A stretch of 6,341 nucleotides of DNA from Synergistaceae bacterium (GCA_017427625.1 JAFRSL010000042.1:1-6341), one strand, 5' to 3'; counted from the first letter of the stretch, positions 1 through 6,189 are shown. Notes: a model not told the origin generated them from the letters alone. Made by a program: numbers and translations.

Positions 1-555
1 GGCATGTACTATAACGGCAATGGAGTAACTCAGGATAAATCGGAGGCAGTCAAGTGGTGTCGCAAAGCTGCTGAACAGGGTCTTGCTGGGGCACAACGCA
101 ATCTTGGCATTACGTACGACAACGGCGAGGGAGTAACTCAGGACAAATCAGAGGCCGTGAAATGGTATCGCAAAGCTGCTGAACAGGGCGATGCTTTGGC
201 ACAATTCCTTCTTGGCATTGCGTACAACAACGGCGAGGGAGTAACTCAGGATAGCAAGGAGGCCGTTAAGTGGTTTCGCAGAGCTGCTGAACAGGGCTAT
301 GTTCTTGCTCAATATGTATTGGGGCTGAAGTACGGAATCGGCCAAGGAGGAGTGGAACGAGACTGTAACGAGTCGTACATGTGGCTTTACCTTGCCTATT
401 TGAACGGTTACACAGATGCAAGTAAAAATCTGAAAGATCTGGAGAAAGAAGGCTGGTTCAGTTCCGCAGCAGTCTCAAAATCCGAAGCTGAGGCAGCAAA
501 AGCAGAGGCACAGCGCAAATATGACGAAATCAGGAAGCGTAACGGCTGGAATTAA
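1..555 (+). CDS. Sel1-like repeat protein, C-terminal part (5' end outside window)
   Basis: The reading frame is open from the first base and ends at TAA 553-555. It contains three typical Sel1 repeats of 36 residues, each with the pattern GxGVTQDxxEAVKW(F/Y/C)R(K/R)AAEQG, followed by a fourth, diverged repeat (GQGGVERDCNESYMWLYLAYLNG). A charged, Ala/Glu/Lys-rich tail (AEAAKAEAQRKYDEIRKRNG) probably forms a helix. Sel1 repeats are TPR-like alpha-hairpin pairs that act as protein-protein interaction scaffolds, and no catalytic role can be assigned. The first visible codons (GMYYNGNGV) lie in the middle of a repeat, with the preceding Leu-Gly missing. The ATG at position 4 is therefore almost certainly an internal methionine, and the gene begins upstream of the window. 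It converges on the permease gene. Location (periplasm or cytoplasm) cannot be told without the N-terminus. Confidence 0.9.
   Translation, partial: GMYYNGNGVTQDKSEAVKWCRKAAEQGLAGAQRNLGITYDNGEGVTQDKSEAVKWYRKAAEQGDALAQFLLGIAYNNGEGVTQDSKEAVKWFRRAAEQGYVLAQYVLGLKYGIGQGGVERDCNESYMWLYLAYLNGYTDASKNLKDLEKEGWFSSAAVSKSEAEAAKAEAQRKYDEIRKRNGWN
22..345 (+). repeat. 108-bp tandem repeats coding for Sel1 units
   Basis: The string GGAGTAACTCAG recurs at 22, 130 and 238, exactly 108 bases (36 codons) apart. Around it, long stretches such as CGCAAAGCTGCTGAACAGGG are shared by the first two copies and nearly so by the third. The repeats are similar at DNA level, not only in protein, which indicates recent duplication or homogenisation. 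They could change copy number by slippage or recombination. Confidence 0.85.
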
Positions 556-563
556 GTCTGCCC

Positions 564-599
564 GCCACCGCTGAATTAACGTGAGGCTGTCGTTTTTTT
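564..599 (+). terminator. possible weak terminator after the Sel1 gene
   Basis: GCCAC (564-568) can pair with GTGAGGC (581-587) if two bases bulge out, and a run of seven T follows at 593-599 after a 5-base gap. The T run is clear but the stem is poor, so this is only a candidate. Confidence 0.25.
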
Positions 600-620
600 G
601 TCTGTCGTGCTAAATTTGCC

Positions 621-663
621 GTGAAAAAATGAAATCTCAATATCGGGATTGAAAATTTTTCAC
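621..663. terminator. AT-rich hairpin between convergent genes
   Basis: GTGAAAAA (621-628) is the exact inverse of TTTTTCAC (656-663). Inside it, TCAAT (637-641) pairs with ATTGA (648-652) around the loop ATCGGG. The structure lies just past the permease stop, and the minus strand has a T-rich 3' arm. It may end transcription of the chelatase-permease unit, possibly from both sides. The stem is mostly A-T and is interrupted on one side. Confidence 0.35.
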
Positions 664-670
664 GCACTCG

Positions 671-1591
671 TCATTTCTTCGCAAGCACCCAGCAGAAAAA
701 CGGCCCTCCCGCAACCGCCGTAATCACCCCCGCAGGTATCTCACCCATTCTCTGAGCCACACCGTCAGCAAGCCCCATCAATCCCGCGCCAACAACAAAC
801 GCATTCACCATTACGCGCCTGTGATTCGCACCGACAATCCCCCGCGATATGTGAGGCACCAAAAGTCCAACGAACCCAATCACCCCGAACGAACTCACGC
901 ACAGCGCAACCCCTATCGACGTTAGCACAAGAAGCACCCCCCTCACGAAGCCCTCATTAACGCCCAAGACCGATGCCCTGTCCTCACCAAGCGACATTGC
1001 ATCGAGCGCGTTACCCATCACATACGCCGGAACTCCGACGATTACAGCTCCGGCCATGACCGCACGCGCATCACCCCAGCCCGCGCCCGAAAAGCTCCCC
1101 ATCAGCCACATCACTACAGCTCCGATTTTGTCCCCTGCAACCGCTTTCAGGAACGTTACGCCCGCAGAAAGCACAGCGTTCGAGATCACGCCCGCTAGGA
1201 TTATACGTTCACGCCCGCCGTTACGCGCTATTGCACCAGTGAGAATGAGCGCGCCTATCGCCCCTGCAAATGCACACGGCATGACCATAAATGCACCGCC
1301 GAGAATCCCAATCGCCGCACCAAACGCCGCACCTGACGCAATCCCGAGAGTGTAGGGTTCAGCAAGAGGATTAGCGAGAAGACCCTGCAAGATTACGCCC
1401 GATACGCTCAATATTCCGCCCGTCAGCAATGAACATAAAAGTCGCGGAAGCCTCACGGAATTTATCACAATCGCTTCTGGGGAATTTGAGTCGGTCAACA
1501 AAAAGCGGATAACGTCAGGAAATGAGATGTCCCATTCGCCCGACGAAATCCGCCATACTGAGATTGCGATTAGTATTATTGCGGGAAGCAA
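671..1591 (-). CDS. FecCD-family ABC transporter permease (iron-siderophore, heme or cobalamin type)
   Basis: This is a 306-residue, highly hydrophobic inner-membrane protein of the BtuC/FecCD/HmuU type, which forms the translocation channel of metal-chelate importers. Family signatures are present in order: RLPR (47-50), LANPLAEPYTLG (72-83), the WLMGS region (162-166), SLGEDRASVLGV (200-211), the cytoplasmic coupling stretch GFVGLLVPHISRGIVG (239-254) and the usual ending EIPAGVITAVAGGPFF (284-299). The protein is complete though slightly short at the N-terminus. The start is TTG (1589-1591). An in-frame stop lies not far upstream with no ATG between, and GAAGAAG precedes the TTG at about 6 bases. 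It begins one base after the cbiK stop codon, so translation is probably coupled. No ATP-binding or substrate-binding gene accompanies it here, because the next gene is a convergent Sel1 gene. The substrate is inferred only from its chelatase neighbour. Confidence 0.92.
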   Translation of the reverse strand: MLPAIILIAISVWRISSGEWDISFPDVIRFLLTDSNSPEAIVINSVRLPRLLCSLLTGGILSVSGVILQGLLANPLAEPYTLGIASGAAFGAAIGILGGAFMVMPCAFAGAIGALILTGAIARNGGRERIILAGVISNAVLSAGVTFLKAVAGDKIGAVVMWLMGSFSGAGWGDARAVMAGAVIVGVPAYVMGNALDAMSLGEDRASVLGVNEGFVRGVLLVLTSIGVALCVSSFGVIGFVGLLVPHISRGIVGANHRRVMVNAFVVGAGLMGLADGVAQRMGEIPAGVITAVAGGPFFCWVLAKK

Positions 1592-1592
1592 T

Positions 1593-2495
1593 CTAATCTT
1601 CTTCTGTGTCAGTGTAGAGCGCGTATATCTTTTTCACCAACTCGCGCGCAATATTCTCGTCCTCGCCGAGACCGACAAGGTACTTCGTGATGTCATTGTA
1701 GCCGTTCTTCCTGAGGACGTTAATCCACGAGTCTTCATCATCTTCGCCGGCAAGGTCATTGTTCGCGTGGTCTCCCGCAACTATCATCAGCGGTGAGAGT
1801 ACGAGCTTCTTGATTTCGGAATGACGCTTCAAGTCCGCGACGACATCACCAATTTCCGGCGACGCTTCAACTGTCCCGATGAAGAATCTCCCGTAAGCCC
1901 TCTGATTTAACGCGAGCTGTAACTGCAAGTACTGTGCGTTTGCGAAGTTCTCAGGCGTTCCGTGTCCCATTAGAACGATCCCTGTCTCTTTGTCCTCAAG
2001 CTGCTTTGAAAATCGCTTCATGAGAATATCGGCCATTACCTCGCACTCTTTCACACCGTCGAGGAATGGTCGGCATACACCGATTTCCTCAAAGCCGTAT
2101 TTCCCGCTCATTCCAGCGAAAGCCCCCGCAACGTCAAGAATCTCGTTGTACTCCTCGCCCGGTATCATGTGCGTGGGGATCACTGTAACGTATGAGTACC
2201 CCTCATCGTTGAGCTGCGCTAGTGCCTGCGAAGGGTTCATGATGTTCTCGCCCTGTTCGCGCGCAATTTTGCGGCGGATTATGTTTGACGTGAACGAAAG
2301 CCTGACATCGACGCTGGGAAATTCCTTCTTCACCGTGTTGACGAGGTTGTCGATTGCCTTTCGAGCTTCGGGCATTGATGTACCGAACGAGACGACGAGC
2401 ATTGCGGATTTCTTTGTGTCGACCTCATGAGCTGACGACATGGCCGGAGTCATCATGAGTATTACGAGAATTAGTGCCGAGAGAAATTTTTGCAT
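1593..2495 (-). CDS. cbiK: exported sirohydrochlorin cobaltochelatase, CbiK type
   Basis: The 300-residue protein starts with a signal peptide: MQK, a hydrophobic core (residues 4-15), then a likely cleavage site after SSA (20-22). The mature part matches the class II chelatase CbiK, which inserts Co2+ (or Fe2+) into sirohydrochlorin. Conserved stretches are LVVSFGTS (33-40), PTHMIPGEEY (107-116), MGHGTPENF (176-184), GTVEASPE (207-214) and PLMIVAGDHANND (235-247). His178, Glu210 and His243 correspond to the metal-binding His145, Glu175 and His207 of Salmonella CbiK. Cytoplasmic CbiK has no signal peptide. An exported form is known in Desulfovibrio (CbiK-P), which binds heme and is thought to work with metal or heme transport. 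Here the gene leads directly into a FecCD permease, which fits a periplasmic transport-linked role better than cytoplasmic B12 synthesis. Start: ATG 2493-2495 with AAGGAGG upstream. Confidence 0.93.
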   Translation of the reverse strand: MQKFLSALILVILMMTPAMSSAHEVDTKKSAMLVVSFGTSMPEARKAIDNLVNTVKKEFPSVDVRLSFTSNIIRRKIAREQGENIMNPSQALAQLNDEGYSYVTVIPTHMIPGEEYNEILDVAGAFAGMSGKYGFEEIGVCRPFLDGVKECEVMADILMKRFSKQLEDKETGIVLMGHGTPENFANAQYLQLQLALNQRAYGRFFIGTVEASPEIGDVVADLKRHSEIKKLVLSPLMIVAGDHANNDLAGEDDEDSWINVLRKNGYNDITKYLVGLGEDENIARELVKKIYALYTDTEED

Positions 2496-2507
2496 ATTGA
2501 GAATTTG

Positions 2508-2514
2508 CCTCCTT
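2508..2514 (-). promoter_or_regulatory. ribosome binding site of cbiK
   Basis: The minus strand reads AAGGAGG, a full anti-16S match, 12 bases before the ATG of cbiK. The spacing is longer than usual, but no other start codon lies nearer, and the signal peptide begins at this ATG. Confidence 0.8.
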
Positions 2515-2532
2515 AAACTTTTGATACCCTAG

Positions 2533-2538
2533 ATTATA
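2533..2538 (-). promoter_or_regulatory. -10 box of the cbiK promoter
   Basis: The minus strand has a perfect TATAAT here, giving a short leader of about 30 bases before the cbiK ATG. No good -35 hexamer is seen at 16-18 bases. That region falls inside the left terminal repeat of the neighbouring element, so the insertion may have replaced the original -35 or left an activator-dependent promoter. Confidence 0.6.
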
Positions 2539-2543
2539 CACGA

Positions 2544-2723
2544 GAGAGTGTCCGAAAACTTACCCCCCTCGCCAACAAGTTGGCCCTCTCCCCCTTGACA
2601 TGGGGCGTAAAGTTCTCTGCTTTTCCAGTCGCCCCTGCGTAAGGGGAGATGTTGAACGGAGTGAAACAGAGGGGTCGTCTTCAAAGAGAGCGAAGAGAGA
2701 CGGAGGGGTTTTCAGACAGTCTC
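2544..2723. mobile_element. 180-bp MITE-like element with terminal inverted repeats
   Basis: The ends GAGAGTGTCCGAAAAC (2544-2559) and GTTTTCAGACAGTCTC (2708-2723) are inverted repeats matching at 14 of 16 positions. The similarity continues loosely inward (CCCCCCTCG against CGGAGGGG). The interior has no credible coding frame but several small palindromes: GCCAAC-AA-GTTGGC (2571-2584), CCCC...GGGG (2591-2604) and CCCCT-GCGTA-AGGGG (2632-2646). G/C-rich purine or pyrimidine runs differ sharply from the flanking DNA. The same 15 bases that form the left end occur again at 6268-6282. A 3-bp direct repeat ACG flanks the element if it starts one base earlier, which is too short to count as proof. 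It sits between the divergent cbiK and HD-gene promoters. It could be a non-autonomous transposable element or a dispersed intergenic repeat, moved by a transposase that recognises these ends. Confidence 0.6.
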
Positions 2724-2760
2724 ACGCAATGAGCCACATAAAAATCCGCCTTATGCGATA

Positions 2761-2788
2761 CTGACATATTAAGCCGTCAAGCTATAAT
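2761..2788 (+). promoter_or_regulatory. promoter of the HD / two-component operon
   Basis: CTGACA (2761-2766), 5/6 to the -35 consensus, is followed after 16 bases by a perfect TATAAT (2783-2788). Transcription should start near 2795. That is downstream of the ATG at 2792-2794, so this ATG would not be in the message. Confidence 0.7.
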
Positions 2789-2807
2789 TACATGGAAAAA
2801 TTTTTAC

Positions 2808-2813
2808 AGGGAG
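2808..2813 (+). promoter_or_regulatory. ribosome binding site that sets the HD gene start
   Basis: AGGGAG lies 8 bases before TTG 2822-2824, and it is the first Shine-Dalgarno-like sequence after the predicted transcription start. It favours the TTG over the ATG at 2792, which has no ribosome binding site and sits 3 bases after the -10 box. Confidence 0.55.
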
Positions 2814-2821
2814 TTTTGACA

Positions 2822-3388
2822 TTGATACCAACACGAGAAGAAGCATTAGCTCTTATTCGTCAGCACAACAAGGAAGAATCACACATTCACCACGCGCAGG
2901 CCGTTGAAGCAACGATGCGGCACTTCGCGGAACTCTATCACGAAGACCCCGAACTCTGGGGGATCGTCGGCCTCCTTCACGATGTAGATTGGGAGGAGAC
3001 ATCTTCAGCACCCGAGACTCATTGCCACGTTGCGCCCGAAATTCTCAGGAACGCGGGAGTCGATGAGAATATAATTCACGCGGTACAGTCTCACGGCTTC
3101 GGGATTTGCACGGACGTTGAGCCGGCCAATAACATGGAACGGACGCTCTTCACGATTGACGAGCTGACAGGACTCATCATTACTGCAGGACTCGTAAGGC
3201 CCTCGAAATCACTCGCCGACCTCGAATTGAAGTCCGTCAAAAAGAAATGGAAGGACAAGGCTTTCGCTCGCGGGGTGAACCGTGAAATCATCAAAGAGGG
3301 CGCGGAGAAGATGAATATGCCGCTCGATGACGTTATCACAGAGACAATAAAGGCGTTAAGGCCCGTCGAAAAAGAAATAGGAATGTAG
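2822..3388 (+). CDS. HD-domain protein, predicted metal-dependent phosphohydrolase
   Basis: With the TTG start the product has 188 residues and begins (M)IPTREEALALIRQHN, the usual beginning of this family as I know it. An ATG 30 bases upstream is open in the same frame but overlaps the promoter. HD-superfamily metal ligands are visible: His24 in HIHHAQAVE, and the His53-Asp54 doublet in GLLHDVDWE. The downstream motifs THCHVAPEIL, QSHGFGICTDV and TIDELTGLI follow, as does the family-typical stretch VRPSKSLADLELKSVKKKWK. HD proteins of this kind are cytoplasmic hydrolases acting on phosphate esters or nucleotides, and the substrate of this subfamily is unknown to me. It is the first gene of a probable operon, 30 bases ahead of a response regulator with no terminator between. 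A role in signalling is suggested only by that position. Confidence 0.88.
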   Translation: MIPTREEALALIRQHNKEESHIHHAQAVEATMRHFAELYHEDPELWGIVGLLHDVDWEETSSAPETHCHVAPEILRNAGVDENIIHAVQSHGFGICTDVEPANNMERTLFTIDELTGLIITAGLVRPSKSLADLELKSVKKKWKDKAFARGVNREIIKEGAEKMNMPLDDVITETIKALRPVEKEIGM

Positions 3389-3418
3389 CAAAACTTTCAA
3401 TGGAGATGATGTAAACCT

Positions 3419-4060
3419 ATGACTGTAAGAATTTTGCTTGCAGATGACCACCCTTTGACGCGCTCAGGAATCGCGGAGTTCGTGAGGCGCGAGGACTCGT
3501 TCAAGCTTGTTGCGGAAGCTGAGGACGGAACAGAAGCATGGGAGAAAATCAGGGAACTTCACCCCGATGTCGCACTCCTTGATATTCGTATGCCAGGATA
3601 TGACGGTGTTGCAGTCGCTCAGAAAGTCAAGAATGAGGGCTTGAATACCGCAATCTTAATGCTCACATCCTATGACGCACAGCAGTATGTCATAGCCTCA
3701 CTCAGAGCAGGAGCACGAGGTTTCGTCCTAAAGACCATAAGTCCCAAAGAACTGACCACAGCGATCAACACGGTAGCAAAGGGCGGACTCTACCTTGACC
3801 CCGAAGTTGCGTCTGTCATGGGAGAGCAGGATTTCATTCCCGAACAGCTCTCAGTACGTGAACGTGAAGTATTGCTCCTCGCTGCAAAGGGACTCTCAAG
3901 CAAGGAAGTCGCAAAGAAACTCTTTATCAGCGAGCGTACAGTTCAGACTCATTTGGCCTCAATCTATGACAAGCTGGGCTCAAGGAACAAAACCGAAGCG
4001 TTGCTGCTTGCCTTGAAGTACGGAGTTGTTACGCTTGAGGAATTATTGGAGGAAGATTAG
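3419..4060 (+). CDS. two-component response regulator, NarL/FixJ (LuxR-HTH) type
   Basis: The 213-residue protein has a receiver domain (about 3-118) and a LuxR-type helix-turn-helix (about 144-200). The receiver has the acidic pair Asp9-Asp10, phosphoacceptor Asp55 in LLDIRMPG, Thr83 in MLTSYD and Lys105 in FVLKTIS, all required residues of an active domain. The DNA-binding part has LSVREREVL, KGLSSKEVAKKL and ERTVQTHLASIYDKLG, the standard recognition-helix layout. It is a complete, normal-length cytoplasmic transcription regulator. Start: ATG 3419 with GGAG 13 bases upstream, a long spacing. The in-frame sequence MTVRILLADDHP is the expected N-terminus. It is separated by 7 bases from the sensor kinase gene, its obvious partner. 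Target genes are unknown. Confidence 0.96.
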   Translation: MTVRILLADDHPLTRSGIAEFVRREDSFKLVAEAEDGTEAWEKIRELHPDVALLDIRMPGYDGVAVAQKVKNEGLNTAILMLTSYDAQQYVIASLRAGARGFVLKTISPKELTTAINTVAKGGLYLDPEVASVMGEQDFIPEQLSVREREVLLLAAKGLSSKEVAKKLFISERTVQTHLASIYDKLGSRNKTEALLLALKYGVVTLEELLEED

Positions 4061-4067
4061 CCGCTAA

Positions 4068-5456
4068 ATGATTTCACAGTTACGGAAGAAATTTGCGGGG
4101 TCAGGATCGCACTTCCTGGCCTTTTTGCTTTGCGCGTTGATTCTGCCTTCAGCCGCAGTAGTCCTCGTAGCAGTTGCCGGAATGCTAAGTCAGGAGCGTG
4201 CAATGGAAGCTGCCGTAAGTTCATACGTTCAGGATTTGGCCGAGAGCATGAGCTACCACCTCAGCAGCGACTCGGACGTTTGGACGTTCTCAATGCTGAG
4301 CGACTTCACGAGGTTTCCGTTCTTCTCGTGGGGTCCGTCAATTCCGGGCTGGGTTGCGCTGATAGGTCAGGACGGGCGCGTAATCATAGCTTCACCCGGC
4401 TCAATGGACATAATCTCGTCAATATGGCACAACGACATGACCATAGGCAAAGCTGTTCGGGTTGAGGACAATGGAGGCTCACAGTACACCCTAGCTGTCT
4501 ATCCTGTGAAGCGTCCAAGCGGAGGATATGTTGTAGCGGCAGTATCGTGGACTCAGCTTCTCGGCGGGCTTGTTGTTGTCGTAAGGATATGGCCGATTCT
4601 GATCGTCGTCATGGCCGGACTGAGCTTCTTTGCAATTCGGCTCCTATGGAGAAGAGTCGTTACCCCCTTGCGCTCACTCGCCTCAAAGATTGACAGCATG
4701 ACGCTGGGAAAGGACGTTCCCGAAAAGCTTCCCGAAGGAACGATTCAGGAAATCGAGAGCGTACACGGAGCATTACAGCGTTACGCACAAGCTGCAGTAG
4801 AACGTGATAATCTCCGCAACCGCTATGTTCGTGACGTTGTTCAGGCGCAGGAGCAGGAACGTATGGACATGGCACGGGAGATTCATGACGGAGCATTGCA
4901 GGACGTTACGGCACTATTGCAACAGATTCACATGATAGAGGACGACGAGAACAAGACCTCACGCCTTAAACGCACCGAGATTATAGCGAAGACGGTAGTG
5001 CGTGAACTTCGGCAATTCTGCGATGAGCTTGCGCCTCCGTGGATGGACTTGGGCATTAACGAGGCAATAACTGAGCTTGCGGAAAGACTTTCTCAGGCAT
5101 ACGACATAATCATAATGACCGACTATGACGAGGGGACTGACGAGGCTGAAATCGAGAACGACAAGATACTCTCGCTGTTACGAATAATTCAGGAGGCCGT
5201 CTCGAATGCAGTACGTCATGGCCAGGCTAGCGAGGTCGACATACAGCTGACGCGTGAGAATGACACGTTGACGCTTGAGATTCAGGACAACGGGAAGGGA
5301 TTTGAGGCCGGGAATATCAACCATGAGACGCTGAGGGTTGAAGGGCATCGCGGGCTTGCGAGCATGACTGAGAGAATGAGTTTGATGAGCGGAAAACTTA
5401 GCATAACCTCGAAGCCTGGCGAGGGCACGAAGATTATAGCGTCGTTGAAGGTTTGA
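4068..5456 (+). CDS. membrane sensor histidine kinase, HisKA_3 (NarX/DegS-like) family
   Basis: The 462-residue kinase has a first membrane segment (about 15-40), an extracytoplasmic domain (about 41-163) and a second membrane segment (about 168-190). A HAMP linker (about 191-245), a HisKA_3 dimerisation helix and a HATPase domain follow. The phospho-acceptor is His273 in REIHDGALQD, the HisKA_3 pattern that pairs with NarL-type regulators. ATP-binding motifs are the N box with Asn380 (EAVSNAVRHG), G1 DNGKGF (407-412) and G2 GHRGLASM (426-433). The sensor part contains VALIGQDGRVIIASPG, resembling Cache/PAS-like folds, but the ligand cannot be told. The start ATG lies 7 bases after the regulator stop. 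Its GGAGGA (4048-4053) is inside the regulator gene, 14 bases away, suggesting translational coupling. The gene ends in a terminator hairpin. Confidence 0.95.
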   Translation: MISQLRKKFAGSGSHFLAFLLCALILPSAAVVLVAVAGMLSQERAMEAAVSSYVQDLAESMSYHLSSDSDVWTFSMLSDFTRFPFFSWGPSIPGWVALIGQDGRVIIASPGSMDIISSIWHNDMTIGKAVRVEDNGGSQYTLAVYPVKRPSGGYVVAAVSWTQLLGGLVVVVRIWPILIVVMAGLSFFAIRLLWRRVVTPLRSLASKIDSMTLGKDVPEKLPEGTIQEIESVHGALQRYAQAAVERDNLRNRYVRDVVQAQEQERMDMAREIHDGALQDVTALLQQIHMIEDDENKTSRLKRTEIIAKTVVRELRQFCDELAPPWMDLGINEAITELAERLSQAYDIIIMTDYDEGTDEAEIENDKILSLLRIIQEAVSNAVRHGQASEVDIQLTRENDTLTLEIQDNGKGFEAGNINHETLRVEGHRGLASMTERMSLMSGKLSITSKPGEGTKIIASLKV

Positions 5457-5486
5457 GAGACTGCCCAGGCGCGGCCTCTCATTTTT
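5455..5486 (+). terminator. rho-independent terminator after the kinase gene
   Basis: GAGAG (5455-5459) pairs with CTCTC (5476-5480) and GCC (5463-5465) with GGC (5473-5475), with a three-base bulge (ACT) and a 7-base loop. T5 follows at 5482-5486. The hairpin starts within the kinase stop codon and overlaps the last codon of the convergent methyltransferase gene. There is no T run on the minus strand, so it serves the plus-strand operon. Confidence 0.65.
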
Positions 5487-6102
5487 CAGCGATGATCACA
5501 ACCCATGAATGCGACTCGTGATGCTCCGTGTGAATTTCCCTGAAGCCTGCCTCTTTCAGCGCGGATTCTATTTCCTCAGGCGTGTATGTGTTCATGGCCT
5601 CGATTATCGACTTGAACCAGAGACTCGGTTTGTCCTTGCCGTCCGACTCGCTCACGATAACGAAATGGCCTCCCTCTCTGAGAATCCGCCTGACCTCCGC
5701 GAAGCACCTAGCAAGTCCGGGCCAGAAATATATCGTCTCGAAAGCAGTCGCAAGGTCAAATCTCCCGTCATCAAACGGCATCGCTGACACATCGCCCCCG
5801 ACAACCTCACAGCGTCCCGAAGCTATCATGTCCCTGTTGCGGTCTCTAGCTTTCTGCAATGACAACGGCGAGTAATCCAGCCCTACGACATGCGAGGAAG
5901 GATATTTCACCAGCAAGTCCCGGATATTCTTCCCGCCCCCGCAGCCAAGTTCCGCAATCTCCGACGGTTCAGCGATATTTATTCGCGACATTCCCCAATT
6001 TGCGACCCTAGCGTGAAATACATTCATTCCCAAAATCATGACGCGCCCCATAATTCCGGCTGGTTTTCCTGCGTTACTGAAAAATTTTCCGAGAAGTCCC
6101 AA
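5479..6102 (-). CDS. class I SAM-dependent methyltransferase (Methyltransf_11 type)
   Basis: The chosen start, TTG at 6102, gives 207 residues beginning (M)GLLGKFFSNAGKPAGIMG. The frame is open 11 codons further to a TTG at 6135, directly after a stop. That codon lies 4 bases after a TATAAT box and has no ribosome binding site, while GGAAGGA precedes TTG 6102 by 11 bases. Motifs of the Rossmann methyltransferase fold are clear: motif I ELGCGGGKN (51-59), the acidic strand-2 end VVGLDYSP with Asp76, motif GGDVSAMPF with Asp104, and FDLATAFETIYFWP. It probably methylates a small molecule. The substrate is unknown and the protein is cytoplasmic, with no signal peptide. It stands alone, convergent to the kinase and divergent from the broken gene at 6225. 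Confidence 0.9.
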   Translation of the reverse strand: MGLLGKFFSNAGKPAGIMGRVMILGMNVFHARVANWGMSRINIAEPSEIAELGCGGGKNIRDLLVKYPSSHVVGLDYSPLSLQKARDRNRDMIASGRCEVVGGDVSAMPFDDGRFDLATAFETIYFWPGLARCFAEVRRILREGGHFVIVSESDGKDKPSLWFKSIIEAMNTYTPEEIESALKEAGFREIHTEHHESHSWVVIIAEK

Positions 6103-6113
6103 ATTTTCGTCAT

Positions 6114-6120
6114 TCCTTCC
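6114..6120 (-). promoter_or_regulatory. ribosome binding site of the methyltransferase gene
   Basis: The minus strand reads GGAAGGA 11 bases before TTG 6102. It is the only Shine-Dalgarno-like sequence downstream of the predicted transcription start, so it supports the shorter protein. Confidence 0.5.
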
Positions 6121-6139
6121 AAAAAGTTTTATCAATCAA

Positions 6140-6145
6140 ATTATA
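6140..6145 (-). promoter_or_regulatory. -10 box of the methyltransferase promoter
   Basis: There is a perfect TATAAT on the minus strand. The best upstream hexamer, TTCATA (plus positions 6161-6166), matches the -35 consensus at 4/6 but at a short 15-base spacing. Transcription would start around 6133, inside the upstream extension of the reading frame. Confidence 0.5.
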
Positions 6146-6180
6146 CATCAAGATTGAAAGTATGAATTTTTGCGTTTTTG

Positions 6181-6189
6181 TGGTATATT
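6181..6189 (+). promoter_or_regulatory. extended -10 promoter of the disrupted gene
   Basis: TGGTATATT fits an extended -10 (TGn followed by TATATT), and no -35 hexamer is evident. It lies 35 bases ahead of the ATG at 6225 and is divergent from the methyltransferase promoter. Confidence 0.45.

Noticed and set aside
22..345. Regular direct repeats that could suggest a CRISPR array
   Set aside because: The period is 108 bases, the repeats are contiguous without spacers, and they translate into standard Sel1 units.
1056..1355. Open frame on the plus strand opposite the permease, rich in Pro and Ala
   Set aside because: It mirrors the codon bias of the real membrane-protein gene on the other strand and has no independent signals.
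671..1591. Permease might be truncated (306 residues, no ATG)
   Set aside because: All FecCD motifs from the first membrane segment to the C-terminal ending are present, and TTG with GAAGAAG upstream gives a sensible start.
1990..2430. Open frame of 146 codons on the plus strand opposite cbiK
   Set aside because: The minus strand encodes a clear CbiK with all catalytic residues. The plus-strand translation shows no recognisable domain and has no ribosome binding site.
2595..2600. Perfect TTGACA inside the repeat element as an outward promoter
   Set aside because: No -10-like hexamer occurs 16-18 bases downstream (the region reads TGCTTT), so there is no supported promoter.
2496..2791. Cobalamin riboswitch upstream of cbiK
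   Set aside because: The predicted leader is only about 30 bases, and no B12-box-like sequence is recognised. The rest of the gap is the inverted-repeat element and the HD promoter.
5455..5486. Bidirectional terminator for the kinase and methyltransferase genes
   Set aside because: The T run exists only on the plus strand. On the minus strand the hairpin is followed by AAACCTTC, so only kinase-side termination is supported.
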